In this document: one piece after another, positions 1 through 9,062 of the stretch | How the letters are laid out: the number at the start of each line of letters is the position of its first letter | Position numbering within the stretch: the first letter of the stretch is position 1 | Origin: Parachlorella kessleri | Lineage: Eukaryota > Chlorophyta > Trebouxiophyceae > Chlorellales > Chlorellaceae | Length of the DNA: 18,627 bases | Direction of reading: 5' to 3' | Assembly: GCA_001598975.1 (NCBI GenBank) | Contig: BBXU01001501.1 | Location: 1 to 18,627 of the forward strand | Notes under the pieces: generated by a model | The model's database searches: none | Told to the model about the DNA's origin: nothing | The model's input: only the letters and a program-made list of their open reading frames with translations | Translations under genes and position numbers: made by a program

Positions 1-75
1 ACACACCCACCCCTCCACATACACCCCACCCACCCACCCACCAAACACCCATACACCACCCAACCCAACCACTAC
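1..75. repeat. CACCC-rich low-complexity tract
   Basis: The first 75 bases are almost entirely C and A, with repeated CACCC and CCCA units. The tract is the tail of an intron of the transporter gene; the polypyrimidine-like stretch ending in CTGCAG at 86-91 leads into the first visible exon. No coding content is seen. Confidence 0.7.
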
Positions 76-91
76 CTTTCCCCTGCTGCAG

Positions 92-3000
92 TCGTGGCGC
101 AAGATGTTCACCCGCGCATACTTCCCCATGCTCGTCTGCACGGTCTGGATCGCCATCTTCCAGCAGTTCACCGGCATCAACGCGGTGAGTAAGCCCGAGG
201 GTATGTAGTGTTGCGTCATGCTGAGCTGCACCGTCTGGATCGCCGTCTTTTAGCAATTCACCGGCATCAATGCGGTGAGTATTACCCGGGGTTTAATGCA
301 CAGTGTTATGCTGAGCTGCACCGCCTGGGTTGCTGCCTTCCAGCAGCATGCCGGCAACATCGGCTGAAGACCAGCCAGCCGATAACTAGGTAGCCAGTCT
401 GGCTCAGGGTTGCAGGGTCGGAGCATCACCCAGACCTACCGGCCTGCCCCTCTTGCTGCAGATCATGTTCTACGTGCCTGTGCTCTTCAGCTCGCTGGGC
501 AGCGGCAAGTAAGTAGACAGCGCACTACAATGTATGCTTGGGCCCCCGGCACCCGCCCTTGGGGCTATGGGCACGCTCCCTCCTTTCTTTAGCTCCTTCT
601 CAGCGAGGCTGGGCCGCTGCCGCCCGGCAATGGCCATGTAGATCACATCTGTGTCGACTCATGGAAGTATGATGCACCTCTCTACAGCCGATGGCTGCCA
701 AACCTTGCAGCAGCATGTCCTCCTGGACAGGTCTGTATGAACCACTCCTTTGACTTGGTCCCGGGGTTCAGCATTTTGATGTCAAAGGGACCTTCTCCAT
801 TAGGGGTACCCCTTCAGTACCGGTGGTACCACCCTGGCCGACATGTGCTATAGTATAGCTAAATGCGCTTGCACTGCAGGTCAGCCGCCCTCTTGAACAC
901 CGTGATCATCGGAGCCGTCAACGTGGTCTCCACCTTTGTTTCCATCCTGACCGTGGACAAGTTTGGCCGCAAGGCCTTGTTCCTGGAGGGCGGCATCCAG
1001 ATGTTCCTGGCACAGGTGGGTGGTACCCAAATGATTTCAGAAATCTCCATCCTGGCCGTGGATGCTCTTGGCACAGGTGGGCACGGTCACCTAGGTTGCG
1101 ACTGGGGTTGGCCTGGGATTGGGTGGGTACCTGCTGTGTGGCAGGTATATGCACCAGGGTGTGCAGGTTTGGCAGGGGCTGCACAGGCAGGCTGTGAGGC
1201 GCCCAGATGTTGCTAGCACAGGAATGCAAGACTGTCTCGTGGCTGCTGTGCTGACGTTAGTGTCTTCCGCGCGGTGACCTGCGCCATACAGCCACTCAAA
1301 ACGTTTGCAAAACCTGTGCCTTCTGCTCTGTTTCCCACTGCAGATCGTCACTGGCGTGGTGCTTGCTACGGAGTTTGGCGTCTACACCACCGGCGAGCTG
1401 CCCAAGAGGGTGAGGGCAACTGTCAATCAAATACCTTCTACTGCCATTCACCGCAATGTGGAGTCTGAGAACCAGCTGAATAGCGCAAGCTTGCACATGC
1501 TTTGCCGGTTCGAAATGCACTCTCCTGCCCTTTACCACTGGGTCGCCAGTATTGGGCTTGGTGGCGCGTGCTGTTGCCCTGGTTTGCTCCCCTTTCTCCT
1601 GCTTCCCTGACCAAAGGGATGAAGTTATTGCAAGTGTGTTGCCTGTGCAGGTGGCCATTGGTGTGCTCATCGTGATCTGTGTGTTCGTGGCTGGCTTTGC
1701 CTGGTAAGTGGGGGTCCACACTTGCAACTTCTTGAGTCTGCTTTGTGCAGCAAGTACTCTGCCTCCAACTCGATAGGAGGCCCCCACCCCACCCCCAACC
1801 CCTCTCCTGCTGTTCGGTGCTAACCCTACACATGTGATGATGAGTCAGCCATCCAAAACTTGCATGAGTCACTGCTGACTCCAGGCTTGTCTCTTGCCGC
1901 AGGTCCTGGGGCCCCCTGGGCTGGCTGGTCCCCTCTGAGATCCAGACCCTGGAGACCCGCGCTGCCGGTGAGCACAGAGCACACAGCATGCACAGCACTG
2001 CCGGATCAGCGCGCCCCGCGGCGTAGCCACCTGTCCCTGGATTGACCTTGGATAGCCCTGCCGGCATGCTATGCCATGCTGAGCCATGCCAAGCAACGAG
2101 CACTGGAACAGCTGGGCACCCTTCTGTCATTCCCTCCTTGCACACACTGATGTGATAATGTATATCGAACCCGCTAACCTTGCTGCTGTTCCCGCCGCAG
2201 GCATGTCTGCGGCCGTGGTGGCCAACTTCCTCTTCTCCTTCGTCATTGTAAGTGACCCCCGCTGGCGCTTTGCACGCCCTGCTGCCTTTCTGAGATGCAA
2301 TAACTGTACTTGGGGGAGCTGGGGTGGATGCTCAGCTTGTGTGTCTGCCTGGGGTTTTCTAAGCAGGGGTGGTCTGCTCTCATGCCCCACAACCTGGTTT
2401 GATCTGAAGTGCAGTGCCTGCGTGTGACAGGGGACAATGCTACTTGCGTGACATCTTACAGCTTCCGTGGACCCTTGGAATTTACATGACGTCTTCTGTC
2501 TGTTGCAGGGCCAGTGCTTCCTGACCATGCTGTGCTCCATGAAATGGGGCGTCTTCATCTTCTTGTGAGTGTGACGGGTCAGCAGCTTGCCACTACTTGC
2601 GTGCAGTCCGGTCCACCTCACGCACAGAGCATTTGAGGATGATTCAAAAGTGGACATCCAGTCAGTCGGTAGGGTATCCGCACCTTTCCCAGCCGGAACG
2701 AAGAGTGTCCTACCTCAACTTGTAGCTGCACTTGGGGTGAATGGAACTTCTACCTTCTCCCACAGTCGCAGTTCTACTAATGTCGTAGTGATCAACTCAA
2801 TGCTCCCTATCTGCCCCTGCCCCTTGCAGCGCCGGCTTTGTGGCCATCATGACCACCTTTGTAGGACTGCTGCTGCCAGGTAAGGACAGGGCACGCGACA
2901 GCCCCCGCCACCCACAGTGCGCCAGCAGTGGCTGCTCCCAGGCGCTGTGCCGCAAAGCTCTGGAAAACGTGGTCTTGCATGCATATGTTTGATGCTTGGG

Positions 3001-3607
3001 GGTTGGGTTTGTGTGTATGGACCCCTCTAGTGGGATTCTGAGGCCTGGTGGCGAACCAACTGTCTCACAGACTCCGCTTGATATTGGACGCTCAATATTT
3101 ATATATCTTTCTGCTGCAGAGACTAAGGGAGTGCCCATGGAGCGCGTGCATGGGCTCTTTGCCCGCCATTGGTTCTGGAGGAAGGTGATGGGCCCCGCAG
3201 CAGATGAGGTGAGCACCCTTGCCACGGATGCTACATTCTACTTCTAACCATCTGGCCGTGTCTGAAATTTGCGGCGAGGCACAGAGGCTCCGTACGAAGA
3301 GACAAGTCGCCCTGGTGCACTGCCCATAAGTCAGCAAAGATATGCACGCTGTACTCCCGGCCTGTCGCGCAGATCATTCTCGATGAGGAGGTCTACCTGG
3401 AGGGCCTTAGTCGTTAACCAGGATGACCAATAGCTGTGTCCCCGCCTGCCTGCTGTGCAGATCATCCTCGATGAGGAGGCCTACATGAAGGGCAAGTCCC
3501 TGGGTGTCACTGAAGCTGCCCCCCAGCCTATGGCGGCCCCAGCACCCTTCCTGGTGGCTGAGGGGGGTAACGGCAGCAACGTGGCTCCCCCTAAGACTGT
3601 GATTTAG
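92..3607 (+). CDS. Hexose/H+ symporter, HUP/STP type (MFS sugar transporter), 3' part
   Basis: Plasma-membrane-type MFS sugar transporter, 5' end outside the window. Eleven exons: 92-184, 462-508, 880-1015, 1344-1409, 1651-1703, 1903-1967, 2201-2247, 2509-2564, 2830-2879, 3120-3208, 3461-3607 (TAG). They join in phase to 282 residues covering roughly TM7 to the C-terminus. Seen in the protein: QQFTGINA in TM7 (residues 24-31), the loop signature DKFGRK (73-78), [13 protein letters not shown] before TM11 (132-144), and [11 protein letters not shown] after TM12 (from 204). These are hallmarks of the sugar porter family, and the order matches algal HUP and plant STP monosaccharide/H+ symporters. 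Substrate (glucose or another hexose) and proton coupling are inferred from the family. The tail after the last helix is Ala/Pro/Gly-rich. All introns are GT-AG. Three junctions carry tandem echoes, one of them an alternative last exon. It converges with the HAT/TPR gene. Confidence 0.9.
128..370 (+). repeat. Three 90-bp tandem copies of the TM7 exon end with its 5' splice site
   Basis: The real exon end starting ATGCTCGTCTGCAC at 128 is repeated at 218 (ATGCTGAGCTGCAC) and 308, an exact period of 90 in both steps. Copy 2 keeps CACCGGCATCAATGCG followed by GTGAGT at 275-280, but its CAG codon has become TAG. Copy 3 is more diverged and has CTGAAG where the 5' splice site should be. Intron sequence just after GTGAGT is also repeated, so the unit spans the junction. 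Confidence 0.9.
802..833. repeat. Two adjacent 12-bp perfect palindromes in a transporter intron
   Basis: AGGGGTACCCCT (802-813) and GGTGGTACCACC (822-833) are each perfect palindromes, eight bases apart, both centred on GGTACC. They lie in the intron before the exon at 880. No function is evident. Confidence 0.6.
939..1222 (+). repeat. Shortened echoes of the TM8-9 exon end and its 5' splice site
   Basis: The real exon runs through CCATCCTGACCGTGGA and ends at 1015 in TGGCACAG before GTGGGT. At about 1043-1083 the intron repeats CTCCATCCTGGCCGTGGA directly joined to TGCTCTTGGCACAGGTGGG, so this copy has lost the middle of the unit but kept both ends and the 5' splice site. A third, more decayed piece at about 1195-1222 reads GCGCCCAGATGTTGCTAGCACAGG, like the exon's GCATCCAGATGTTCCTGGCACAGG. 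Confidence 0.75.
3361..3495 (+). repeat. Duplicated last exon of the transporter (possible alternative C-terminus)
   Basis: The 3' splice site and start of the last exon (CAG then ATCATCCTCGATGAGGAG, exon from 3461) occur 88 bp upstream as CAG then ATCATTCTCGATGAGGAG (from 3373). The upstream copy is in the right phase after the exon ending at 3208. It would encode [14 protein letters not shown] followed by TAA at 3415-3417, giving a 14-residue tail instead of the 48-residue tail of the downstream exon. Confidence 0.85.
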
Positions 3608-4067
3608 GCGAGGCCAGTATGGCAGCCACGGCTGCCGTGGGGTTGCCGGGTGAGGAGCGTGGTCGCTGCACTCGTCCTGGTGGCAGGAGGGACTCAGCGC
3701 AGCGCAGCGAGGGCCGCTACGTGCGAGCTTTCATGAAAGAGCAATACGGCCAGCCTGCGGCAGTGCCCTGCACAGCGTCATGCTCTGGGCACAAGGGCAC
3801 AGATGTGAGTGGCGGGCGTCAAGGGAGTTGGCAGGCGCCACACCAAACAGTGCTGGCAAGGTGCGCCTGGCACTGAGCCTTCCGTTGCTGGTAAGTGTTA
3901 CGTGTGTCGGGGGGTGGGACTGCTGGGGAGAGTCTGGCGGTGCTCAAAGCAGTCCGAGCGCTGCTTATGGGTTGTATACAGGTCCCACCTGTTGTGTTGG
4001 GTTGGGCAGCCAGTTGTACGTCTGGGAGGGGACAGTCACGATATGAATGCTTTGCCTCTGGGTAAGC

Positions 4068-4084
4068 TGCTGCCGATGGCAGCA
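4068..4084. repeat. Short perfect hairpin in the transporter 3' region
   Basis: TGCTGCC (4068-4074) and GGCAGCA (4078-4084) are perfect inverted repeats around a three-base GAT loop. They lie about 460 bases after the transporter stop codon and may fold in the 3' UTR. Confidence 0.5.
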
Positions 4085-4670
4085 AGGTTGTATCCCTGCT
4101 CTTTTTGGACAATGCTTGCCTCGACATGCATGTCTTGGATACCAGGATACCAGGCCTGATGGTGGCATGTGTGCTTGAGGATATCTCATGAGAACTGCTG
4201 TTTTGCTGGGGCAGTGTGTCCCGCCATGTTTTGCTTCCCTTTAATCATCTTGCCATCTCCCTTTGGATAGGGGTCCATATTCTTTGACCTAGCCCAACAA
4301 TGCTGTACAGTCCGCCATGTTAAGCGCAGGTCGCTTGTGCTACTCTATGCCTGTTTAGTTGACAGGGTGTGCTGGCGTGTGTGTTTGCTAGTACTGTGAC
4401 TTGGGGCACTGCATGTTTGACGTGAGTTGTTTTGCAGTGTCAGCCTGTTTTCGGGAAGGCTTGGCTGCACTCCGTTCTTGTGCCGTTTTCTGGTCCAGCC
4501 CTTTAGTTTTGGTTTATTTGGATGAGTGGGAACCTAAGAGGCCGTCTGGGCACTGTTTGGTTGAGGGGGTACTATGGCAGTTTGCTAGAGCATGATGGAG
4601 CTCACGGTTTGTTGTATATGTGATACATTCTAACTACAGCGTCCCTGCCTGCATTGCCTACAACCCACGT

Positions 4671-4693
4671 CTGTACCCCTTGAAGGGGTACAG
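4671..4693. repeat. Perfect 10-bp hairpin between the convergent genes
   Basis: CTGTACCCCT (4671-4680) is followed by TGA and then AGGGGTACAG (4684-4693), an exact inverted repeat, with CTTTT directly after it on the plus strand. It lies about 165 bases before the TGTAA motif, in the probable transporter 3' UTR. It resembles a bacterial terminator in shape, but the surrounding genes are nuclear, so a role in RNA folding or 3' end formation is only a guess. Confidence 0.6.
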
Positions 4694-4857
4694 CTTTTGA
4701 CTCTGCTGCTTCTGTGGCTTTGAAAGATACTGGGTACTTGTGCTGATGGGGTGACGCTGGTACTTGTCGTGCTGATGCCTGCACTGTTTCTTGGGAGGTT
4801 AGTGGGCCCAAGTTGGTCTGTTACTTGATGCCATGTGGGTAACTGAAAGCCTGGGTG

Positions 4858-4862
4858 TGTAA
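4858..4862 (+). terminator. TGTAA polyadenylation signal, probable end of the transporter transcript
   Basis: TGTAA is the known nuclear poly(A) signal in Chlamydomonas and relatives. This copy, in GTGTGTAAAGG, lies about 1.25 kb after the transporter stop codon. That gives a long but possible 3' UTR. The assignment is inference; no transcript end was seen. Confidence 0.45.
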
Positions 4863-5176
4863 AGGGGGAAAATGGAACAAAGTGGGGAGCAGTAGAGGAA
4901 AGTAAGCTAACTGACATGGCTGAGAGTCATCACACGCAGCCTGAGAGCCCAGGCATGCGTGGAAGCAATCACTTTCGCAACACTCCACTGCTGGCACTTC
5001 GAATGCTCCTCAAATTCCCTCCATTAATACTGGCGCGGCTGATGTATGCCGGGTGCACAGCCACATGACAACTGTCAATAATTAATAATCAGCACGTTAC
5101 TGAGCAAGAATTGTCCCATACAAATCTGCAGCCATCACTTCCTAGCAACCCTACAAATCTAACACCCTCCCTAACC

Positions 5177-8100
5177 TTACACGGCTGACACCTCATCTGT
5201 CTGCTGCTGCGCCTGCTGGGCACCCCCTCCCGCTTGACTCTGCTCCTTGAGCGTGCCCCCAGACACCCTCCTCAGCAGCTGCTTTCTCTTCTTCTTTATC
5301 TTCTTCTTCCGTGCCTTTGGACTCACTCCTTTTGGCTGTTTGACCAGCCCCTCCAGCCGCTCCCTGATTGCCGCTGCCTCCTCCTCCCCTTGGACCCTCT
5401 CCGCGAGGTCTGCCCATGCAGCCAGCAGCGGCGCATGCGGCTCCGACGCGCTCGCACCCTGCTCAAAGATGGCCAGGGCGCTCCGGTGGTTCCCCACAGA
5501 TTGCTCCATCAGGCCCCACTCCAGCAGCAGCTGGGGGTTGGTGGGGGCCTGGTAGACTCCCTGCCGGAAGACCTCGCGGGCGTCATCCACACGGCCCTGG
5601 TGCCATAAGGTTATGCCATAGACCTGCTAGGGAAGCAGGGAGGGGCACGCTCTGTATAATAAACGGATTTTATGTGTAACCGCACAGACCTGCACCAAGG
5701 TGAGGATGCCCCCCAGCTCGCACGATTGACAACTTGCGATGGAACTCATGTAACTGGCTGGCCCCTGCCGCTTCAAAAGAGGCGCAGCGCCGCCTTGCGC
5801 TTCACCACCACAAGGCATCTGAGCAGATTCCGCCGCCAGTGCTGTATCCTGCCTTCACTACATCTTGATGAACATTCCTCAGGACCTGGAAACAGCGGCA
5901 ATGTTCACTACAGCGTAAGGGGGCAAAAAATCTGAACAAGCCCACGCCCCCGTTGCAACCCTGTCGCACTGCCTGGCACTCGCCTGCCACAGGTAGGGGT
6001 TGCGCGGCGACACCTGCACGCCACGCGCAAAGCAGTGTAGCGCCGCGGCCGCCTCCCCTCGCCGCCGCTCCAGCAGCCCCCACTGCAGCCACGTGCGGTC
6101 GTCCCTGGGGTTGGCTACCGCCGCCTGCCGGAACAGGTGTGCAGAGGCCGCGAGGTCGCCCTGCCGCTTCTCAAAGAGCGCCCAGTGGCGCAGCAGGCGC
6201 GCGTCGCCGGGCGGCGCACGTCCGGCCGCCGCGGCAAAGACCTCACGTGCGGCCGCTGGGTCACCAAGGAAAGCCTCGAGCTCGGCCAGGGCACAGTGAC
6301 ACATGAGTGAGCCCTTGGCGTCTGCAAGGCGAGGCAGGCAAGCTGGCAAAGGTTTGATAAGGTAGATGGCGACGTCACACAGCAACCAGCCTTCGTGCAC
6401 GGCGACCTTCGCTGTTCAGCCCATGCTTAAAGCAGGTGCTCGCACCTGACACCTCCCAGTGGCTGCTGGCGGCTCTCGGAAACAAGAATACAACCTCCCA
6501 AACATCAAGCATGCTGTCTAGCAATGAGCCAGACCACCAGCACGCCATCCCTCTGGTAACTGTCCCCCACAGCCTACCTTTGCTCGTAAGCCCACGCTTG
6601 AAGGTAGCCCTTGCCTCCGACAGATTCCCATCCTGCTGATGCTGCAGTCCCAGAGCATACAGGGCATGGCCATTGGTGGCGTCCTGATCCAGTACCGCCT
6701 GCCACCACTGCTTAGCTGCGCTGAGGTCCCCCTGGGCTGTGTGAAACTGGGCCAGGGAGCTGAGCAGCTGCAGGTTGGCCGGATCAACTTGCAAGCCTCG
6801 CGTGTAGATCTACAGCAGCATAAAGAAATTGTAAGGGCTACCACACTGGAGTTGTTGTTCTTTGTGCTGGCTATGGCGGCATGCCGCAATGCTATCAGTA
6901 TGATAGAGGGCACCTATGGTGTGCTACACGATTGTGGAATTCAACATCATCCCCTGCAACTCTGCTGACATCCAGCCACAGGATAGCGCAACCATGCACC
7001 AGGCGCGAGAACACAGCAACAGCATTCCTTAAACCACCCAGCCATAGTTTTACCATACCCATGCCTTCCAGCATCATGGCTGCCCATCTTATACCTCCAG
7101 CCCGGCCGCAAACTGCCAGTCTTGCATCAGCTGCCAACAGGCAGGAGCCTAAAATAAATATGACACCCCTGGCATCCTCAGCTCTGACCTCTAGCGCGGC
7201 GGCGGCATTGCCGCTCCTGGCTTCCAGCTGTGCCAGTCCCAGCAGGCTTGGCGCATGGTCCGGGTCCACTTCCAGCGCCTGGCGGTACAACCGCCGCGCA
7301 CGGGCAAGGTTGCGGCGCTGCGCCTCCATCCTGCGCAGCGTGCGGTGTCAACAACAGTGTAGGCTCCAGAGCGAAACGAAGAATTCTGATGGGAAGGGAA
7401 GGATTTACCACCAAAACCTGACCATGCCCCGCCCGTTGCAAATGCGCCGACGTGTTACGAAGAGTGCACCAAAGGCATGGGCGGTGCCAACCCTCAGCAA
7501 CTGGCAACGCATGTGGTTGACACTGCATACCCTGCAGACACTAGCGTGGCACATCTAATTCACCTAGCATACGCTGAGAGCAAGGGGGCATGGGGAGGTG
7601 CCTCCTCCATAGCCTGCTCATAGATTTTCTTCGCGGCCCTGAACTGGCCTTGCTGCCATTCGAAAGTAGCCCAGGCCGTGAAGACTGGCGCATGCAAGGG
7701 GAACAGCTCCGCTGCTTGCTTGAAGAGTTTCCTGGCCTCCTCACCGTGGCCTAGGCGGGACTCCAACACCGCCCTGCAGAACACAGGCCAAGGCTTCATC
7801 CAAGTTCAATTCTCAACCTCTTCTCTGCAGCGCATAGTGTACTAGCTGGCATGAGCAAGCGCGGTTAGCAAGCTCACAACACGGGCTCATGGTAAATGCT
7901 GCACTACCAGCACATGTTGTCATAAGTCGTAGATCCTACAGATATACTCCGCAACTCCAGTAACCATCTTCAAAAAAGCTAGAATAGCCTGCAAAAATGC
8001 ACAATGTTATAGTATACGAAGACAATAGGTTGCCTGGGCACACCTGGCCTGGAGTGAGTGGACATGGGTCCGGTCTGCCGCAAACCCTGCCTCATACTGC

Positions 8101-8834
8101 TTCAGGGCCTCGCTATACCGCCCTAAGCGCTCTTCCAGCTTTCCCAAAGCATTGTATGCGGCAGCATGCTTGGGGTCAGCCTTGATGGCTCGCTGCAGCA
8201 GGTCCCTGGCTGCATCTAGGCGGCCACGCGTGGCTTCAAAAACACCCCAACGCTGCAGTGCGAGGCTGGCTTCGCCAGATGCGGCGGCCGCAGCCCGGTA
8301 GCTCGTTTCTGCTGCTGCATGCTGGCTTAGCTGCGCCTGAAGGCCGGCTGCTGCCAGGGCAAAATGCCAGTTGGCCGGGTGGGCTGCACGCAACTCTGCC
8401 AGGCGAACCAAGGTTCGCTGTGAATCACCCAGCGCGAAGGCCTCTTTCAAGAGTGCCTTGTGCTGCTCCTCTTCCAGCTCTGAGTCCTGCAAGCCGCTGG
8501 ACACAAGCTGCTTGACAGTAGGTGCGCCAGTGGCTACTGATGCTCCCTCCAGGGCAGCCGCTGCTCGCTCGGTTGTTCCCTTCACGGCATCTCCTCCGTT
8601 TATCTGTGCTTCTACCTCTGCTCCTGCTGTGGTTGCTGTTCCCTCTGGTGCAAGGGGGTTGGCAGGTTGGTCTATCTTTGGGGCTGGCTCCAACGTTGCC
8701 TGCACCGCCAGCTCAGAGGCACTGCACGCTGGTGGAGAAACTGCATGGCAACGTCTTCTCCTACACTGGAAATGGCCGAGGCTAACAACAGGAGAGCGAA
8801 CAAGTGATACGACGCGAAGCTTCAGGTGGACCAT
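5177..8834 (-). CDS. MBB1: HAT/TPR-repeat chloroplast RNA factor, Mbb1/HCF107-like
   Basis: Six exons on the minus strand: 8834-8044, 7773-7564, 7330-7189, 6809-6578, 6321-5984, 5623-5177 (TAA). They join in phase to 719 residues. Residues 1 to about 60 are Arg/Ser/Ala-rich with RRRR and suit a plastid transit peptide. From about 155 to 660 there are 14-15 repeats of about 34 residues of the form xxAWxxLExxxGxxxxARxLFxxG (for example LQRWGVFEATRG, FTAWATFEWQQG, LQWGLLERRRG, LLEWGLMEQSVG). The tail is basic (KARKKKIKKKRK). This is the helical-repeat pattern of Mbb1 (psbB mRNA processing and stability in Chlamydomonas) and HCF107 (plants). It would bind plastid RNA; the target is inferred only from that resemblance. 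Another HAT/TPR protein is the alternative. The start at 8834 is preferred over an in-frame ATG at 9107 because the latter would overlap the divergent AspRS. One intron appears to be GC-AG. Confidence 0.75.
5624..5983 (-). other. Probable GC-AG intron in the HAT/TPR gene
   Basis: On the minus strand, exon 5 ends ...CCCTACCTGTGGCAG and continues GCGAGT, not GT; the next exon opens after CTAGCAG with GTCTATGGC. Joining here gives PYLWQVYGITLWHQGRVDD, which keeps the 34-residue repeat register exactly (as in LWQ-AWxxLExxxG) and keeps phase. Nearby GT dinucleotides break the repeat. Inside this intron (about 5690-5675) lies a weak look-alike of the following exon start, CAGGTCTGTGCGG. Confidence 0.65.
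6401..6610 (-). repeat. Echo of exon 4 end and 5' splice site in the HAT/TPR gene
   Basis: Minus strand: the real exon end reads ACCTTCAAGCGTGGGCTTAC then GAGCAAAG and GTAGGC (splice at 6578/6577). At 6438-6401, 171 bp further along the intron, it recurs as ACCTGCTTTAAGCATGGGCT then GAACAGCGAAG and GTCGCC. In protein terms TFKRGLTSKG becomes CFKHGLNSEG, so the copy still reads like the original and keeps GT at the splice position. Confidence 0.75.
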
Positions 8835-9062
8835 GTGCCTGAAGTTGAACAAACTAAGAGTTAACCTAGGTATAATTGTATGCTCTACCCTTCTCGGATG
8901 CCAGCCAGGTTGTATCACAAAGGGACTCAGGGCGCAAGCGGCAAAGGAGTCATCGGCAAAGGAATTGAGCAAGTGATCATCAGTAGGTGCCAGCTGCACC
9001 TTGAGAAGTGGCACGAGCTTGCCTCTGATGTACCTCTGCATGCAGTGAGTGCTCGAGCAGTC
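8835..9062. promoter_or_regulatory. Divergent intergenic region, probable bidirectional promoter
   Basis: Only 228 bases separate the predicted start codons of the minus-strand HAT/TPR gene and the plus-strand AspRS gene. Both products act in organellar gene expression, so shared control is plausible. A TATAATT stretch at about 8871-8877 is the most TATA-like element. Both genes have ORFs extending into this region in frame (ATG at 8880 plus; ATG at 9107 minus), so the 5' UTR limits and exact start codons are not certain. Confidence 0.45.

Larger units (their letters stand above)
3608..5176. other. Intergenic region between convergent genes, probably two 3' UTRs
   Basis: No ORF here has the composition or family features of a protein gene. 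The left part is probably the long 3' UTR of the sugar transporter, running to a TGTAA at 4858-4862. The right part faces the end of the minus-strand HAT/TPR gene. For that gene the only TGTAA I see overlaps its stop codon (minus strand, about 5182-5178), so its true poly(A) signal is unresolved. The region holds two hairpins, listed separately. Confidence 0.6.

Noticed and set aside
1438..2145. Long minus-strand ORF (235 codons) opposite the transporter
   Set aside because: It runs antisense across transporter exons and introns, has no family features, and is explained by low stop density in GC-rich DNA.
2127..2657. Minus-strand ORF of 176 codons
   Set aside because: Antisense shadow over two well-supported transporter exons; composition is not protein-like.
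5627..5818. Possible extra exon in the HAT/TPR gene (minus strand, ending CELGGILTLVQ)
   Set aside because: Including it would break the 34-residue repeat register that is perfect when exon 5 joins directly to exon 6.
6881..7558. Plus-strand ORF of 225 codons
   Set aside because: It lies over an intron and HAT/TPR exon 3 on the opposite strand and has no recognisable domain.
8371..8976. Plus-strand ORF of 201 codons before the AspRS
   Set aside because: It is the antisense of HAT/TPR exon 1, whose minus-strand protein shows clear repeats; the plus-strand reading shows none.
8880..9062. AspRS start at the in-frame ATG at 8880
   Set aside because: The added residues look less like a targeting peptide than [17 protein letters not shown] from 9063, and the longer start approaches the other gene. 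Not fully excluded.
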